This document shows positions 19,365 to 28,520 of a stretch of DNA of 64,000 nt, in pieces (the stretch's first letter is position 1; every line of letters starts with the position of its first letter). The DNA is taken from positions 265,959 through 329,958 of the forward strand of contig NZ_JALZWP010000001.1 of assembly GCF_023336755.1 (NCBI RefSeq), read 5' to 3'. The position numbers and the translations under genes are program-made. The notes beneath the pieces were generated by a model that ran no database searches, was not told the DNA's origin, and worked only from the letters and a program-made list of their open reading frames with translations. This DNA comes from Roseinatronobacter domitianus. GTDB taxonomy: Bacteria; Pseudomonadota; Alphaproteobacteria; Rhodobacterales; Rhodobacteraceae.

Positions 19365-19660
19365 GAGCATAAACGCGCTCGGAATAAGCGGATCGGACCC
19401 GGGGGCGGTACCCGGCGGCTCCACCAATATCCTTCATTTGGGGATCATGGGGCCGAAACAGGATCGACGAACGTGTAAAGGGGTTAGCTTTGCTTCGGTG
19501 AGCCACCACCGTTATCGGTGCAAAACGTACAGTTGCAAATGACAACCGTGCTCCGGTCGCAGTCGCAGCGTAAGCTGCCTCTAGACCGAAACTTAAGCCC
19601 TTGCGCCTAGCAGCGTAAGGCGGGGTTCGCAGGCACCTGGCAACAGAAGCCTGCACTTTC
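19365..19660 (+). ncRNA. ssrA: Two-piece (circularly permuted) tmRNA
   Basis: Ribosome-rescue RNA in the permuted order typical of alphaproteobacteria. The acceptor piece comes first: T-stem CCGGG/CCCGG, then CGGCTCC and ACCA ending at 19426. A 22-nt intervening segment follows, then the coding piece from 19449, GGGGCCGAAACAGGATCGAC. GGGGCCG pairs with CGGCTCC with a G-U at the third pair, the alanine identity element. The tag frame at 19535-19573 encodes ANDNRAPVAVAA and a TAA stop. The final hairpin GCAGGC/GCCTGC ends at about 19654. The 5' boundary is estimated; the 3' boundary is good to about 10 nt. Confidence 0.92.
19649..19660 (+). repeat. Direct repeat, copy 1 (ssrA 3' end)
   Basis: GCCTGCACTTTC, the last bases of ssrA, recurs exactly at 20364-20375. 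A second shared block, CCCCTTTCAAT, lies just downstream of each copy (19667-19677 and 20407-20417). This could be an attL-like site of an element that used ssrA as its target. Confidence 0.5.
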
Positions 19661-19940
19661 ATCACTCCCCTTTCAATGTAAGTTTAGTACAGAGATATGT
19701 AGTCTCATTTAGGTAATAGTCTTGTGGTTTGTTGCACGAGGTTTGCTTTCCGGTGCTGTTGAGCTCAGGTTTGGGCCAAGGCTATCAAAACGCTATGAAT
19801 TATAGGATGAAACCTTTCCTCATTTTGCTAAAGGATTCACGAATGAAGTTGCAACAGGAACAAGATTACGACAAGTAGAAGCCGGGTTAGGAAAGCTTGC
19901 GCGACTGCCCGCAAGCTTCTTCAGAAAAGGTATTGTCTTA
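19661..19940. other. AT-richer intergenic segment with a gene-remnant-like open frame
   Basis: No recognisable gene, and visibly richer in A/T than the surrounding genes. Codons 19806-19940 stay open in the frame of the following lipoprotein gene (about 45 codons, including FAKGFTNEVATGTRLRQ and LPASFFRKGIVL) but have no start codon. They look more like coding sequence than a leader. This may be the tail of a lost gene. A 23-codon frame from 19807 overlaps it and is not convincing. Confidence 0.4.
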
Positions 19941-20294
19941 ATGCGATCGCTAGCTGCCATTTTCTCAATCCTTGCCTTGTCGGCTTGCGGTTCGGTTTCG
20001 CAGCCGATCACTGCAATCAGCGAACGTGGCGAGATATACAGAGGAACAGCGACAGCAAGTCTTACGGAAGGCGGAAGCTTCATCTTGTCGCGTGGAGATA
20101 TCAGATGCAGCGGCAATTACGATGCACTGTCGCAAAGCCCAACGCTCAGTTTCCCTATCCTCTGCACTGATGGTAGAAAAGGCTTAGGCACAGCTATAAG
20201 AGAGACAAATGGCGTTTCTGGTTCTGGAACGATCCGAATGAGCGATGGAGAAGACTGGACTTTTGTATTCGGACCTAACGCAGCTTTTATGTAG
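19941..20294 (+). CDS. Small putative lipoprotein
   Basis: 117 aa, family not recognised. A lipoprotein signal peptide has the lipobox LSAC at about residues 13-16, followed by a small beta-rich domain with two Cys (RGDIRCSG and FPILCTDGRK) and several Gly-Thr/Ser turns. No clear Shine-Dalgarno lies at the best spacing (AAAAGG about 10 nt upstream). It sits alone between ssrA and sspB, inside the segment bounded by 12-bp direct repeats, and its base composition is AT-richer than its neighbours, so it may be acquired DNA. Confidence 0.6.
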   Translation: MRSLAAIFSILALSACGSVSQPITAISERGEIYRGTATASLTEGGSFILSRGDIRCSGNYDALSQSPTLSFPILCTDGRKGLGTAIRETNGVSGSGTIRMSDGEDWTFVFGPNAAFM

Positions 20295-20363
20295 TTCCAA
20301 CGCGTTGTTGGCGCTAGATGGCGTTGAGTCTTGGTTAAATTAGTCGCTTCCTTAACACTCCCT

Positions 20364-20375
20364 GCCTGCACTTTC
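20364..20375 (+). repeat. Direct repeat, copy 2 (ssrA 3'-end sequence)
   Basis: GCCTGCACTTTC, identical to the ssrA 3' end at 19649-19660 and 715 bp away. It is followed at 20407 by CCCCTTTCAAT, which also follows the ssrA copy. A possible attR-like scar. Confidence 0.45.
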
Positions 20376-20468
20376 CCCAAGCATTTACTGTCGCAGGCTC
20401 ACGGCGCCCCTTTCAATCGGGTCACAGTTGGGTATGCTGGGCGCACAAGCTTCGAAGGACGGAACGGA

Positions 20469-20945
20469 ATGATTGGCGAAATCGACTATGGCAACCTGAT
20501 GCATGACGCCATGCGCGGCCTGATCCGGTCGGTGATGGAACGCGTGGCGCAGGACGGTTTGCCGGGCGAGCATCATTTCTTCATCACCGTCGATACCGGG
20601 CACCCTGACATGCAGATGGCCGACTGGCTGCGCGACCGCTACCCAGAAGAAATCACGCTTGTGGTGCAACATTGGTTCGAGAACCTGGTGGTGGACCCGA
20701 ACGGTTTTGCCATCACGCTCAATTTCGGCAACGCGCCGGAACCTTTGTATATCCCGTTCGATTCGATCTCGACCTTTGTGGACCCGTCCGTAGAATTCGG
20801 GCTGCGCTTTGAATTGCAGCAGGATGACGAGGATGACGACGCAGAGTTCGGTGATGATGACGATGGGGAAGCCCCGATGCTTGAGGATGCCGAGCGCGTC
20901 GAGAAAAGCGCCGATGTCGTTAGTCTGGATCAGTTCCGCAAATAG
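20469..20945 (+). CDS. sspB: ClpXP adaptor SspB (alpha type)
   Basis: 158 aa adaptor that tethers ssrA-tagged polypeptides to ClpXP. The substrate-binding domain occupies about residues 1-115 (HHFFITVDTGHPDMQMADWL, LVVQHWFENLVVDPNGFAITL, EPLYIPFDSISTFVDPSVEFGL). A highly acidic flexible linker (DDEDDDAEFGDDDDGE) follows, and a C-terminal ClpX-binding tail ends VVSLDQFRK. All three parts match SspB-alpha as described in Caulobacter. ssrA itself lies 0.8 kb upstream on the same strand. The ATG at 20469 is preceded by GAAGGA and begins at the conserved N-terminus. Confidence 0.92.
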   Translation: MIGEIDYGNLMHDAMRGLIRSVMERVAQDGLPGEHHFFITVDTGHPDMQMADWLRDRYPEEITLVVQHWFENLVVDPNGFAITLNFGNAPEPLYIPFDSISTFVDPSVEFGLRFELQQDDEDDDAEFGDDDDGEAPMLEDAERVEKSADVVSLDQFRK

Positions 20946-21025
20946 CGGTATGCGGCGGTATGCTGATTGATCTTCGCGCGCTCTGGCGCTAAGCGAAAGG
21001 GAAATCAGTCGCAAGGAGCGCCGCC

Positions 21026-22420
21026 ATGACCAATATCCGCGTTGAAACCGACAGCTTCGGCCCGCTGGACGTGCCCGCCGACAAGTATTGGGGCGCGCAG
21101 ACGCAACGCTCCATTATGAATTTCCCGATTGGTTGGGAACGCCAGCCGGTGCCGATTATCCGCGCACTTGGGGCGATCAAATGGGCTTGCGCCTTGGTAA
21201 ATATGGAACAAGGCACGCTCGATGACCGCCGGGGCGGGGCTATCGTGCAGGCCGCAACAGAGGTGTTCAACGGCAAGTTCGACGACAATTTCCCGCTGGT
21301 CGTGTGGCAGACGGGGTCCGGCACACAGTCGAACATGAACGCGAATGAGGTCATCTCGAACCGTGCCATCGAAATTCTGGGCGGCGAGATGGGGTCAAAA
21401 GACCCGGTGCACCCCAACGACCATTGCAACATGGGCCAGTCCAGCAACGACACCTTCCCGACCGCGATGCATGTCGGTATCGGCATGCTGGCGCGCGATG
21501 TGCTGTTGCCGGGGCTGACAAAGCTGCATTTGGCACTTGCCGCCAAATCCGAGGAATTCAAGGACATCATCAAAATCGGCCGCACGCATACGCAGGATGC
21601 GACGCCGCTGACCCTGGGGCAGGAATTCGGCGGCTATGCGCATCAGGTGAAAATGGGCATTGCGCGGGTGGAAATGTGCCTGCCGCATATCTATGAGTTG
21701 GCCCAAGGCGGCACGGCAGTCGGCACGGGCCTGAACACCCGCAAGGGCTGGGATACGGGCGTGGCCGCGCATATCGCGCAGATCACCGATCTGCCTTTTG
21801 TGACCGCGCCGAACAAGTTCGAAGCGCTCGCCGCGCATGACGCAATGGTCATGTTCTCTGGCGCGCTGAAAACGGTCGCCGCAAGCCTGTTCAAGATCGC
21901 CAATGACATGCGCTTGCTCGGCTCCGGCCCGCGTTCGGGACTGGGAGAGTTGATTCTGCCGGAAAATGAGCCGGGCAGTTCCATTATGCCCGGCAAGGTG
22001 AACCCCACGCAGGCCGAGGCGCTGACCATGGTCTGCGCGCATGTTATGGGCAATGATGCGGCGGTTGGCTTCGCCGGTTCTCAGGGGCATTTCGAGTTGA
22101 ACGTGTATAACCCGATGATGTCCTACAATGTGTTGCAGTCCATGCAGCTTCTGGGCGATGCGGCCAGCAGCTTTACCGATAATATGGTCGTTGGAACCCG
22201 TGCCAATGTCGATCGGATCGACAAGCTGATGAAAGAATCGCTGATGCTGGTCACGGCGCTGGCCCCGACCATTGGCTATGACAACGCCACCAAGGTCGCC
22301 AAGACGGCGCATAAGAACGGCACCACATTGAAGGAAGAAGCGATTGCGCTTGGGTTCGTCGATGCGGAAACTTTCGACCGCGTCGTGCGGCCGGAAGAGA
22401 TGATTGGCCCGAAGGGTTAA
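21026..22420 (+). CDS. fumC: Fumarate hydratase, class II
   Basis: 464 aa TCA-cycle enzyme interconverting fumarate and malate. Signatures in order: [15 protein letters not shown] near the start, [15 protein letters not shown] (substrate loop), [38 protein letters not shown], and the fumarase/aspartase signature [15 protein letters not shown] with the catalytic Ser. [10 protein letters not shown] rather than the aspartase variant, together with the length, supports fumarase. It has an AAGGAGCG Shine-Dalgarno at 8-9 nt spacing. It is probably monocistronic, with a hairpin following the stop. Confidence 0.96.
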   Translation: MTNIRVETDSFGPLDVPADKYWGAQTQRSIMNFPIGWERQPVPIIRALGAIKWACALVNMEQGTLDDRRGGAIVQAATEVFNGKFDDNFPLVVWQTGSGTQSNMNANEVISNRAIEILGGEMGSKDPVHPNDHCNMGQSSNDTFPTAMHVGIGMLARDVLLPGLTKLHLALAAKSEEFKDIIKIGRTHTQDATPLTLGQEFGGYAHQVKMGIARVEMCLPHIYELAQGGTAVGTGLNTRKGWDTGVAAHIAQITDLPFVTAPNKFEALAAHDAMVMFSGALKTVAASLFKIANDMRLLGSGPRSGLGELILPENEPGSSIMPGKVNPTQAEALTMVCAHVMGNDAAVGFAGSQGHFELNVYNPMMSYNVLQSMQLLGDAASSFTDNMVVGTRANVDRIDKLMKESLMLVTALAPTIGYDNATKVAKTAHKNGTTLKEEAIALGFVDAETFDRVVRPEEMIGPKG

Positions 22421-22427
22421 AACCATC

Positions 22428-22454
22428 CGCACCCTCGGATTTGCCGGGGGTGCG
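22428..22454. terminator. Hairpin between the convergent fumC and methyltransferase genes
   Basis: CGCACCCTCGG and CCGGGGGTGCG form an 11-bp stem (one G-U) around ATTTG. It lies between the two stop codons. On the minus strand it is followed after four bases by TTTT, and on the plus strand there is no T-run, so it works best, if at all, as terminator of the methyltransferase gene. Confidence 0.5.
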
Positions 22455-22456
22455 CC

Positions 22457-23374
22457 CTAATTCGCCACGGTTGTTCCGGGCTTGCGCCAGTAGGTTATCA
22501 GAACCGAAGCGCGCAATTCCTCGTCGCTGAACCCCTGCAATTCGCCCGCCGCCCGCAGCGTGTCCAGATCCGATTGTGCCGGATAGTCCTCTATCCCCAG
22601 CCAGTCCGAATGGCCGGGCCAGTGGTCTTCGAACACATGCCGGTAATCAGCCAGCCGCCATTCGTTCAGGTAGGAATTTGACTGCACCAACGCGCGTGTC
22701 TTTGCGCGCAAATGCGACCATGGCGGCAGCGCATGCGGGTCGGCAAACAGCCGCGTGTCATGCGCGCCGGTGTGGCTGGTATAAAGATGGGTAATCATAT
22801 GCGCCACGCCGCCGGGGCGCAGCACGCGCGCAACTTCGGCAGCCGCGCGGTCAGGGTGTTCCAGATGCTCGAAAACAGATGTGGACACAACCGCGTCGAA
22901 GCTGGCATCGGGAAAGGGCAGGGCCATCGCGTCGCCCTCTGTGATCCGGCTGCGCAACTGGCCCTTCCGCACCCCAAGTTGCCGCGCCAGTTCCGCACGG
23001 GTCCGCCGGTCTACCCCCAGCGCATGACGGCCCAGTGTCTTCACCAGTCGCAGGCTGCCATTCTTGCGCCAGATGCGCCATAATGCAGCCAACCCAAGGT
23101 GGTCTGGCGTGCGCTCCATATCGACGCCGACCGCGCGATTTGTCAAACCTACGGCCATCAGGAACAGCCGTGTCTGACCGGGGCCGATTTCAAGCACATC
23201 GCATCCGGCCAATGGCGCGCCGCGCAACTGCTCTATCCGTGCAACCGTATCGCGCTGCACTTCAAGAAATTCAGAGACGCTGCGGGGAATGTCCTGTGTC
23301 TGCCGCCGATACAGGGCCAAGAGCTCTGCCATCATGGCGCGAAATCCGCGATCGCCACGCAAGTAGGATTTCAT
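22457..23374 (-). CDS. SAM-dependent methyltransferase (Methyltransf_11 type)
   Basis: 305 aa. Motif I is DVLEIGPGQTRLFL near residue 60, motif II VGVDMERTPDH, then a post-motif GDAMALPFPDASFDAVVSTSVFEHLEHPDRAAAEVARVLRPGG that is the classical Methyltransf_11 core (quoted here only as LPFPDASFDAVVS). The N-terminal 50 residues and the C-terminal helical extension are not assigned. Substrate unknown. No functional neighbour. Confidence 0.78.
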   Translation of the reverse strand: MKSYLRGDRGFRAMMAELLALYRRQTQDIPRSVSEFLEVQRDTVARIEQLRGAPLAGCDVLEIGPGQTRLFLMAVGLTNRAVGVDMERTPDHLGLAALWRIWRKNGSLRLVKTLGRHALGVDRRTRAELARQLGVRKGQLRSRITEGDAMALPFPDASFDAVVSTSVFEHLEHPDRAAAEVARVLRPGGVAHMITHLYTSHTGAHDTRLFADPHALPPWSHLRAKTRALVQSNSYLNEWRLADYRHVFEDHWPGHSDWLGIEDYPAQSDLDTLRAAGELQGFSDEELRASVLITYWRKPGTTVAN

Positions 23375-23524
23375 GTCATAGCCTTGCCGAACTCATAATG
23401 ACCAAAGCGTGACCGAGAAACAGGGCAAGTTCAAGAACCTTATGCCCGCTTTGGCTTTGCGCTTAAGCCGGGCAGGGGCTAGACATGCGGCAACATGTTG
23501 CTCCAATCCAAGGCCCTGCCATCC

Positions 23525-24811
23525 ATGCCGCATCGTACCCCACCTTTCGCGCCTTTCGAATGGATGATCGCCTGGCGATATCTGCGTGCGCGCCGGGCAG
23601 AGGGCGGCGTCAGTGTCATGACGGTGATCTCCTTCATCGGGATCACGCTTGCGGTCTTCGCGCTGATCGCCACCTTGGCGGTGCGGTCGGGCTTTCGCAC
23701 CGAATTCGTGGGCACGATTCTGGGGGCCAATGCCCATGTCACCGTCTATTCCGCAGTAGAGGTTGATGAGGCCGGGCGCACCAGCCGTGTGATTGAAGAT
23801 TATGACGATATGGCTGCCCAGCTTGCCGCAATCCCTGGTGTGACCCGTGTTGCGCCGTTGGTGAAAGGGCAGGTCATGGCCTCTGCCAATGGCCGCAATA
23901 CCGGGGTAGAGGTGTTCGGGATCAGCCCCGAAAATCTGGCCACGATCCCGCGTATCGCTGACCCTCAGACCTCCATGGGCGATATCGACCGCTTTGCGGA
24001 CGGGGTCGCCATTGGCTCTGGCGTTGCGCGAGAGTTGAACCTTGGGGTGGGCGACAGCATCCGGTTGATCTCTCCCGATGGGGTGCGCACGGCATTCGGG
24101 ACCAGCCCGCGCATTTCGGCCTATGAGGTGGTCTATATTTTCAGCGCCGGGCGGTATGATATCGACCGCACGCGCCTTTACATGCCGTTTTCCGAAGCGC
24201 AGCTTTACTTTAACCGCGACGGCGTGGCTGACGAAATGGAAGTGATGGTCGAAAACCCCGACCAGATTGACACGCTGCGCGCCGCCCTTTTGCGTGCAGG
24301 CGGCGAGCGCGCCATGCTCTGGACATGGCGCGACAGTGCCGGGTCGTTCCTGCGCGCGCTGGAGGTCGAGGACAACGTGATGTTCGTGATCCTCTCTATC
24401 CTTGTGCTGATCGCGGCGATGAACATCATTTCCGGGCTTATCATGCTGGTCAAAAACAAGGGCCGCGATATCGGCATCCTGCGCACGATGGGATTGACCG
24501 AAGGCTCCATCCTGCGGGTATTCTTTATCTGTGGCGCGAGTATCGGCATTCTGGGCACGCTGGCGGGCGTCGTGCTGGGGTGCCTGTTCGTCATCTATAT
24601 CGACCCGATTTTCAGCCTTGTGAACTTTGTCTCGGGCGGCGGCGTCTGGGACCCGGCCATTCGCGGCATCTATGCTCTGCCGGCCGAATTGCGGCTGGAA
24701 GATGTGTTGAAATCTGTGGCTTTGTCGCTGTCGCTGTCGTTTATTGTCACCATCTTTCCGGCGCGCCGCGCGGCCCGTATGAACCCGGTAGAGGCGTTGC
24801 GCTATGAATGA
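23525..24811 (+). CDS. lolC: Lipoprotein-releasing ABC transporter permease LolC/LolE family
   Basis: About 428 aa inner-membrane permease that extracts outer-membrane lipoproteins for LolA. An N-terminal transmembrane helix follows the [23 protein letters not shown] motif region, then a large periplasmic MacB-like domain (about residues 50-260), and three C-terminal helices in the FtsX domain ([24 protein letters not shown]). Alphaproteobacteria typically have one merged LolCE permease, consistent with the single copy here. Start alternatives are ATG 23495 and ATG 23525; neither has a strong Shine-Dalgarno. It overlaps lolD by 8 nt. Confidence 0.88.
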   Translation: MPHRTPPFAPFEWMIAWRYLRARRAEGGVSVMTVISFIGITLAVFALIATLAVRSGFRTEFVGTILGANAHVTVYSAVEVDEAGRTSRVIEDYDDMAAQLAAIPGVTRVAPLVKGQVMASANGRNTGVEVFGISPENLATIPRIADPQTSMGDIDRFADGVAIGSGVARELNLGVGDSIRLISPDGVRTAFGTSPRISAYEVVYIFSAGRYDIDRTRLYMPFSEAQLYFNRDGVADEMEVMVENPDQIDTLRAALLRAGGERAMLWTWRDSAGSFLRALEVEDNVMFVILSILVLIAAMNIISGLIMLVKNKGRDIGILRTMGLTEGSILRVFFICGASIGILGTLAGVVLGCLFVIYIDPIFSLVNFVSGGGVWDPAIRGIYALPAELRLEDVLKSVALSLSLSFIVTIFPARRAARMNPVEALRYE

Positions 24812-25496
24812 GCTGTCGTTGGATCAGGCGCTGGCGCTGCACGGTATCAGCAAAACCTATAATGCCGGTCGCCCAAACGAGGTGCAGGTGCTGCGCGATG
24901 TGTCCGTCACGCTGGACCGGGGAGAGGTGGTCGCCCTTGTAGCGCCGTCCGGTGCCGGCAAGTCCACGTTGCTGCATATCGCGGGGCTACTGGACATGCC
25001 CGATACAGGCGATGTGCAAGTGGATGGCATGAATATGACCCGGCTGGGCGATGATGCGCGCACGCGCGCACGGCGCGATCAAATTGGGTTCATCTACCAG
25101 TTTCATCACCTGTTGCCCGAATTTACCGCGCTGGAAAATATCGTGCTGCCGCAACTGGCCAATGGTGTCGGGGCGGCACAAGCGCGGGACCGCGCGCGTC
25201 TGTTGCTGGACCGTGTTGGTGTGGCGCCGCGCGCCGATCATCGCCCCGCCGCTTTGTCGGGCGGTGAGCAACAGCGCGTCGCCTTCTGCCGCGCGCTGGC
25301 CAATGCGCCGGGGCTTTTGCTGGCGGATGAACCGACGGGCAATCTTGACCCGACAACATCCGATCAGGTCTTCGGCGCACTAATGGACCTTGTGCGCGAA
25401 ACCGGCTTATCGGCCTTGATCGCCACGCATAACCTTGAACTGGCCCGCCGCATGGACCGCGTGTTGCGGCTGGAAGATGGGCAGGTGGTGGGGTGA
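24804..25496 (+). CDS. lolD: Lipoprotein-releasing ABC transporter ATP-binding protein LolD
   Basis: 230 aa ATPase with Walker [14 protein letters not shown] (about residue 48), Q-loop [19 protein letters not shown] (the [10 protein letters not shown] sequence is characteristic of LolD), signature [15 protein letters not shown], Walker [13 protein letters not shown] and the H-loop [11 protein letters not shown]. It overlaps lolC by 8 nt, forming a transporter pair. In-frame internal starts exist but the conserved part starts early. Confidence 0.93.
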   Translation: MNELSLDQALALHGISKTYNAGRPNEVQVLRDVSVTLDRGEVVALVAPSGAGKSTLLHIAGLLDMPDTGDVQVDGMNMTRLGDDARTRARRDQIGFIYQFHHLLPEFTALENIVLPQLANGVGAAQARDRARLLLDRVGVAPRADHRPAALSGGEQQRVAFCRALANAPGLLLADEPTGNLDPTTSDQVFGALMDLVRETGLSALIATHNLELARRMDRVLRLEDGQVVG

Positions 25497-25581
25497 ACCT
25501 GGGCGGTTAATGCTGAACGCGCGCCCTCCCAGACGGCGCGGGTCCTCCGCATCCGCCTTGGGTGGGCGTAAGTTGTTTCGA

Positions 25582-26616
25582 TCAGTCCGAATAGACCCGC
25601 CGATACCGTGGCCCCAACCCGGTCAGCATCTCATACCCGATGGTCCCGATCATATCTGCCAGTGCGTCTACGCCCTGATGCGGACCCAGCAGGTCCAGCG
25701 CCTCGACAGGGCCATCAACGCGGCTGACATCAATCGTCAGCAAATCCATCGACACGCGGCCAACAAGCGGGCAGGGCGTATCGCCCGCCCAAAGCGTGGC
25801 CTTGCCCGACAAGGCGCGCTGAATGCCATCGGCATAACCCGCCGCGATGGTGGCCACCCGCATATCGCGCTCGGCCACGAAACTGTTGCCATAGCCCACG
25901 CTTTCGCCTGCCGCGACAGCCCGCGTCTGGATCACCGGGATCGACAGGCGCACCACCGGCTGCGCCTGCGCGAAGGGTAGCCCGCCATAAAGCCCGATCC
26001 CCGGTCGGGTCAGGTCGAAATGATACTCGCGCCCCAGCAGCACCCCGCCCGTGGCAGAAAGCGAGCGCGGCACCCCGGCACCATCGGTCAATTCGCGGAA
26101 GGTGGCCAGTTGTTGCGCGTTCATGGCGTGGTCTGGTTCGTCCGAACACGCCAAATGCGACATAATCAGCGTCGGGCCTTGCGCCAAAGCAATTTCCGCC
26201 ACGCTGGCCCATTCGGCGGGTTCCATGCCCAGCCGGTTCATGCCGGTATCAAGCTGTATGCCAAAGGGCGCGCCCGGCAGGTCTTCGACATGCCGGGTCA
26301 GTTGCTCGACCGAGTTCAGCATCGGGATCAGAGCCCCGTCGCGCAGCGTGGCTGCGTCATCCGCCATATGCCCGCCATAGACGTGAATTGGCAGGTCGGG
26401 ACCAATCGCCGCGCGTATGGCGGCCCCTTCTTCGGCCACCGCCACGAAAAACCGCCGCGCGCCAGCTTCTGCCAGCGCATATGCCACACGGCCTGCGCCA
26501 AGCCCGTAGCCATTGGCCTTGACGGTCGCGGCTGTCTCGACCGAAGTCATTGCATCCAGCGCGCGCCAATTCGCTTTCAGCGCGCCAAGGTCGATCTGCA
26601 ATTCTGCCTGTGCCAT
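25582..26616 (-). CDS. alr: Alanine racemase
   Basis: PLP enzyme supplying D-alanine for peptidoglycan. 344 aa. The PLP-binding lysine is in [12 protein letters not shown] (about residue 33), and the second catalytic region with Tyr is in [21 protein letters not shown], followed by [10 protein letters not shown]. The C-terminal beta-domain ends [11 protein letters not shown]. An MNRLGM motif is also conserved. It converges on lolD (85 bp apart) and is encoded 17 bp after rsmA on the same strand, so it may be the last gene of a pdxA-rsmA-alr run. Confidence 0.95.
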   Translation of the reverse strand: MAQAELQIDLGALKANWRALDAMTSVETAATVKANGYGLGAGRVAYALAEAGARRFFVAVAEEGAAIRAAIGPDLPIHVYGGHMADDAATLRDGALIPMLNSVEQLTRHVEDLPGAPFGIQLDTGMNRLGMEPAEWASVAEIALAQGPTLIMSHLACSDEPDHAMNAQQLATFRELTDGAGVPRSLSATGGVLLGREYHFDLTRPGIGLYGGLPFAQAQPVVRLSIPVIQTRAVAAGESVGYGNSFVAERDMRVATIAAGYADGIQRALSGKATLWAGDTPCPLVGRVSMDLLTIDVSRVDGPVEALDLLGPHQGVDALADMIGTIGYEMLTGLGPRYRRVYSD

Positions 26617-26633
26617 GCGTGGTTTCGCGTCCT

Positions 26634-27488
26634 TTACCTGTTGTCTTTGACCGCCCGCGCCAAGGCGCAGAACTGCTCTAGCCCGATTTCTTCTGCCCGC
26701 GCGGTGGGCGCGATGCCCGATGTCTGTAGCAGCGTTTCAATATCCGGGTGCAACCCTTTCAACGCCGCGCGCAACATCTTGCGCCTCTGGTTAAACGCCA
26801 TGGCGATCACGCGCTCCAGAACCTTCGCATCCGCCGGATAGCGCGGCGTCTCCAGCCGGGTGATATGCACCACCGCCGAGCTGACCTTGGGCGGCGGTGT
26901 GAACGCCTCTGGCGGCAGGTGCAGCACGATCTTCGCCTCGGCCCGCCACGCGACCATCAGCGCCAACCGTCCGTAAGCCTTGGACCCCGGTTTTGCCACG
27001 ATCCGCTCGGCCACCTCGCGCTGAAACATCAGCGTCAGACTGTCCCAGAAGGGCGGCCATTGTGCGGGCGTCATCCAGCGGATCAGCAGTTCCGTGCCCA
27101 CGTTATAGGGCAGGTTCGACACGATCTTGATGGGCGGCGTCAGATGACCCAGCGGGTCAATCGCCAGAGCGTCGCCTTCTATCACAGCCAACCGGCCCGG
27201 ATAGGCGGCCTCGATCTCGGCCAAGGCCGGCAAACAGCGCGCATCCTTTTCAATCGCCAGCACCCGGCGCGCGCCTGTCGCCAGCAACCCGCGCGTCAGC
27301 CCGCCGGGGCCGGGGCCAACCTCTAACACGTCGGACCCGGCCAAATCGCCCGCCGCCCGCGCAATCCGCGCCGTCAGGTTCAGATCCAGCAAAAAATTTT
27401 GCCCAAAGCTCTTTTTCGCCCGCAGGTCATGGTTGCGGATCACCTCGCGCAGAGGCGGCAAGTCGTCGATCACGCGCCCATCTCCCAC
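26634..27488 (-). CDS. rsmA: 16S rRNA dimethyladenosine transferase
   Basis: Methylates two adjacent adenosines in the 3'-terminal hairpin of 16S rRNA (KsgA). 284 aa. [17 protein letters not shown], motif [17 protein letters not shown], and the family's catalytic [18 protein letters not shown] (NLPY) are present, together with [16 protein letters not shown] in the C-terminal domain. The ATG at 27488 overlaps the end of pdxA by 19 nt. pdxA-rsmA adjacency is widespread in proteobacteria. Confidence 0.96.
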   Translation of the reverse strand: MGDGRVIDDLPPLREVIRNHDLRAKKSFGQNFLLDLNLTARIARAAGDLAGSDVLEVGPGPGGLTRGLLATGARRVLAIEKDARCLPALAEIEAAYPGRLAVIEGDALAIDPLGHLTPPIKIVSNLPYNVGTELLIRWMTPAQWPPFWDSLTLMFQREVAERIVAKPGSKAYGRLALMVAWRAEAKIVLHLPPEAFTPPPKVSSAVVHITRLETPRYPADAKVLERVIAMAFNQRRKMLRAALKGLHPDIETLLQTSGIAPTARAEEIGLEQFCALARAVKDNR

Positions 27489-28423
27489 GCCATGCGGATG
27501 GCCGCAATCAGGCTGTCGGGCCGCGCCACGTCTTGCCCTGCGATGTCATAAGCCGTGCCATGATCGGGAGATGTGCGCACGAAAGGCAGCCCCAGCGTGA
27601 CATTCACGCCCTCGTCAAAGGCCAGCGTCTTGATCGGGATCAGCGCTTGATCGTGATACATGCACAGCGCCGCGTCGTAGCGCGCGCGGGCAGGGCCGTG
27701 GAACATGGTGTCGGCGGGCAGCGGTCCGCGCAGGTCCATTCCTTCGGCGCAAAGCCGCGCAATCACCCGCGCAATCACCTCGCGGTCCTCATGCCCCATC
27801 GTGCCATCCTCGCCCGCATGCGGGTTCAGCCCCGCCACGGCCAAACGCGGGCGCGCAATCCCGAAATCGCGGATCAGAGCGGCATGGGTGATGCGGATCG
27901 TCGCCTCCAGCAGATCGGGCGTCAAAGCCTTCGGCACATCGGCCAACGGAATGTGGATCGTCACGGGCACCACGCGCAACGCGTCGCTCGCCAGCATCAT
28001 CACCACGCGGTCCACGCCGGCCAGATGCGCCAGATATTCGGTATGGCCCGGAAACCTGAACCCCGCCCCGGCCTTCAGGGCCGCTTTGTGGATCGGACAG
28101 GTCACAAGACCCCGCGCCGCACCGGATTGCACAAGCTCCGCCCCGCGCCGGATTGCGTCTATCACGCCCGCCGCATTGGCCAGGTCGGGATGGCCCGCGC
28201 GCGCTTGTGCCGCAAAAGTCACGGGCACCACGGGCAACACGTCGCCGCCGCAATCGGCCACGTCATCGACAACCCGAAACGCTACGCCTTCGGGCAAATG
28301 CTGTGGGTCGCCCAGCCAGACAAAAGGGCACGCGCGCCCCACCGCGTTCCATGCCTTTGCCGCAATCTCTGGGCCAATGCCGGACGGGTCGCCGCAAGAC
28401 ATCACCAAGGGTCGTTCACCCAT
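27470..28423 (-). CDS. pdxA: 4-hydroxythreonine-4-phosphate dehydrogenase
   Basis: NAD-dependent dehydrogenase of the DXP-dependent vitamin B6 pathway. 317 aa. [18 protein letters not shown] at the N-terminus, metal-binding [30 protein letters not shown] and the metal/active-site [36 protein letters not shown] region (quoted only as [10 protein letters not shown] and [10 protein letters not shown]) are all intact. It overlaps rsmA by 19 nt. Upstream lies an intergenic repeat and then mnmA on the same strand, so transcription may start within that 97-bp gap. Confidence 0.96.
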   Translation of the reverse strand: MGERPLVMSCGDPSGIGPEIAAKAWNAVGRACPFVWLGDPQHLPEGVAFRVVDDVADCGGDVLPVVPVTFAAQARAGHPDLANAAGVIDAIRRGAELVQSGAARGLVTCPIHKAALKAGAGFRFPGHTEYLAHLAGVDRVVMMLASDALRVVPVTIHIPLADVPKALTPDLLEATIRITHAALIRDFGIARPRLAVAGLNPHAGEDGTMGHEDREVIARVIARLCAEGMDLRGPLPADTMFHGPARARYDAALCMYHDQALIPIKTLAFDEGVNVTLGLPFVRTSPDHGTAYDIAGQDVARPDSLIAAIRMAWEMGA

Positions 28424-28437
28424 GCGCCGTACTCCTC

Positions 28438-28513
28438 TTCATCTTGCCCGAAATACTCCGCAAGGGGGTGAATGGCCCGCAAGGGCCAGAGGGGGGCGGC
28501 GCACGCCCCCCTT
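28438..28513. repeat. Intergenic palindromic repeat, copy C (divergent)
   Basis: Starts TTCATCTTGCCCGAAATACT and continues with two adjacent hairpins, GGCCCGCAAGGGCC and GGGGGGCG...CGCCCCCC. It shares layout and flanking words (TTCATC..TTGCCC, GGTGAATGG, CCAGAGGGG) with copies A and B, but the hairpin arms differ while remaining complementary. It lies between pdxA and mnmA. Confidence 0.65.
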
Positions 28514-28520
28514 TACCCGC

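Noticed and set aside
19820-20116. Minus-strand 98-codon frame near the small lipoprotein
   Set aside because: Antisense to the lipoprotein gene, no start signal and no family match.
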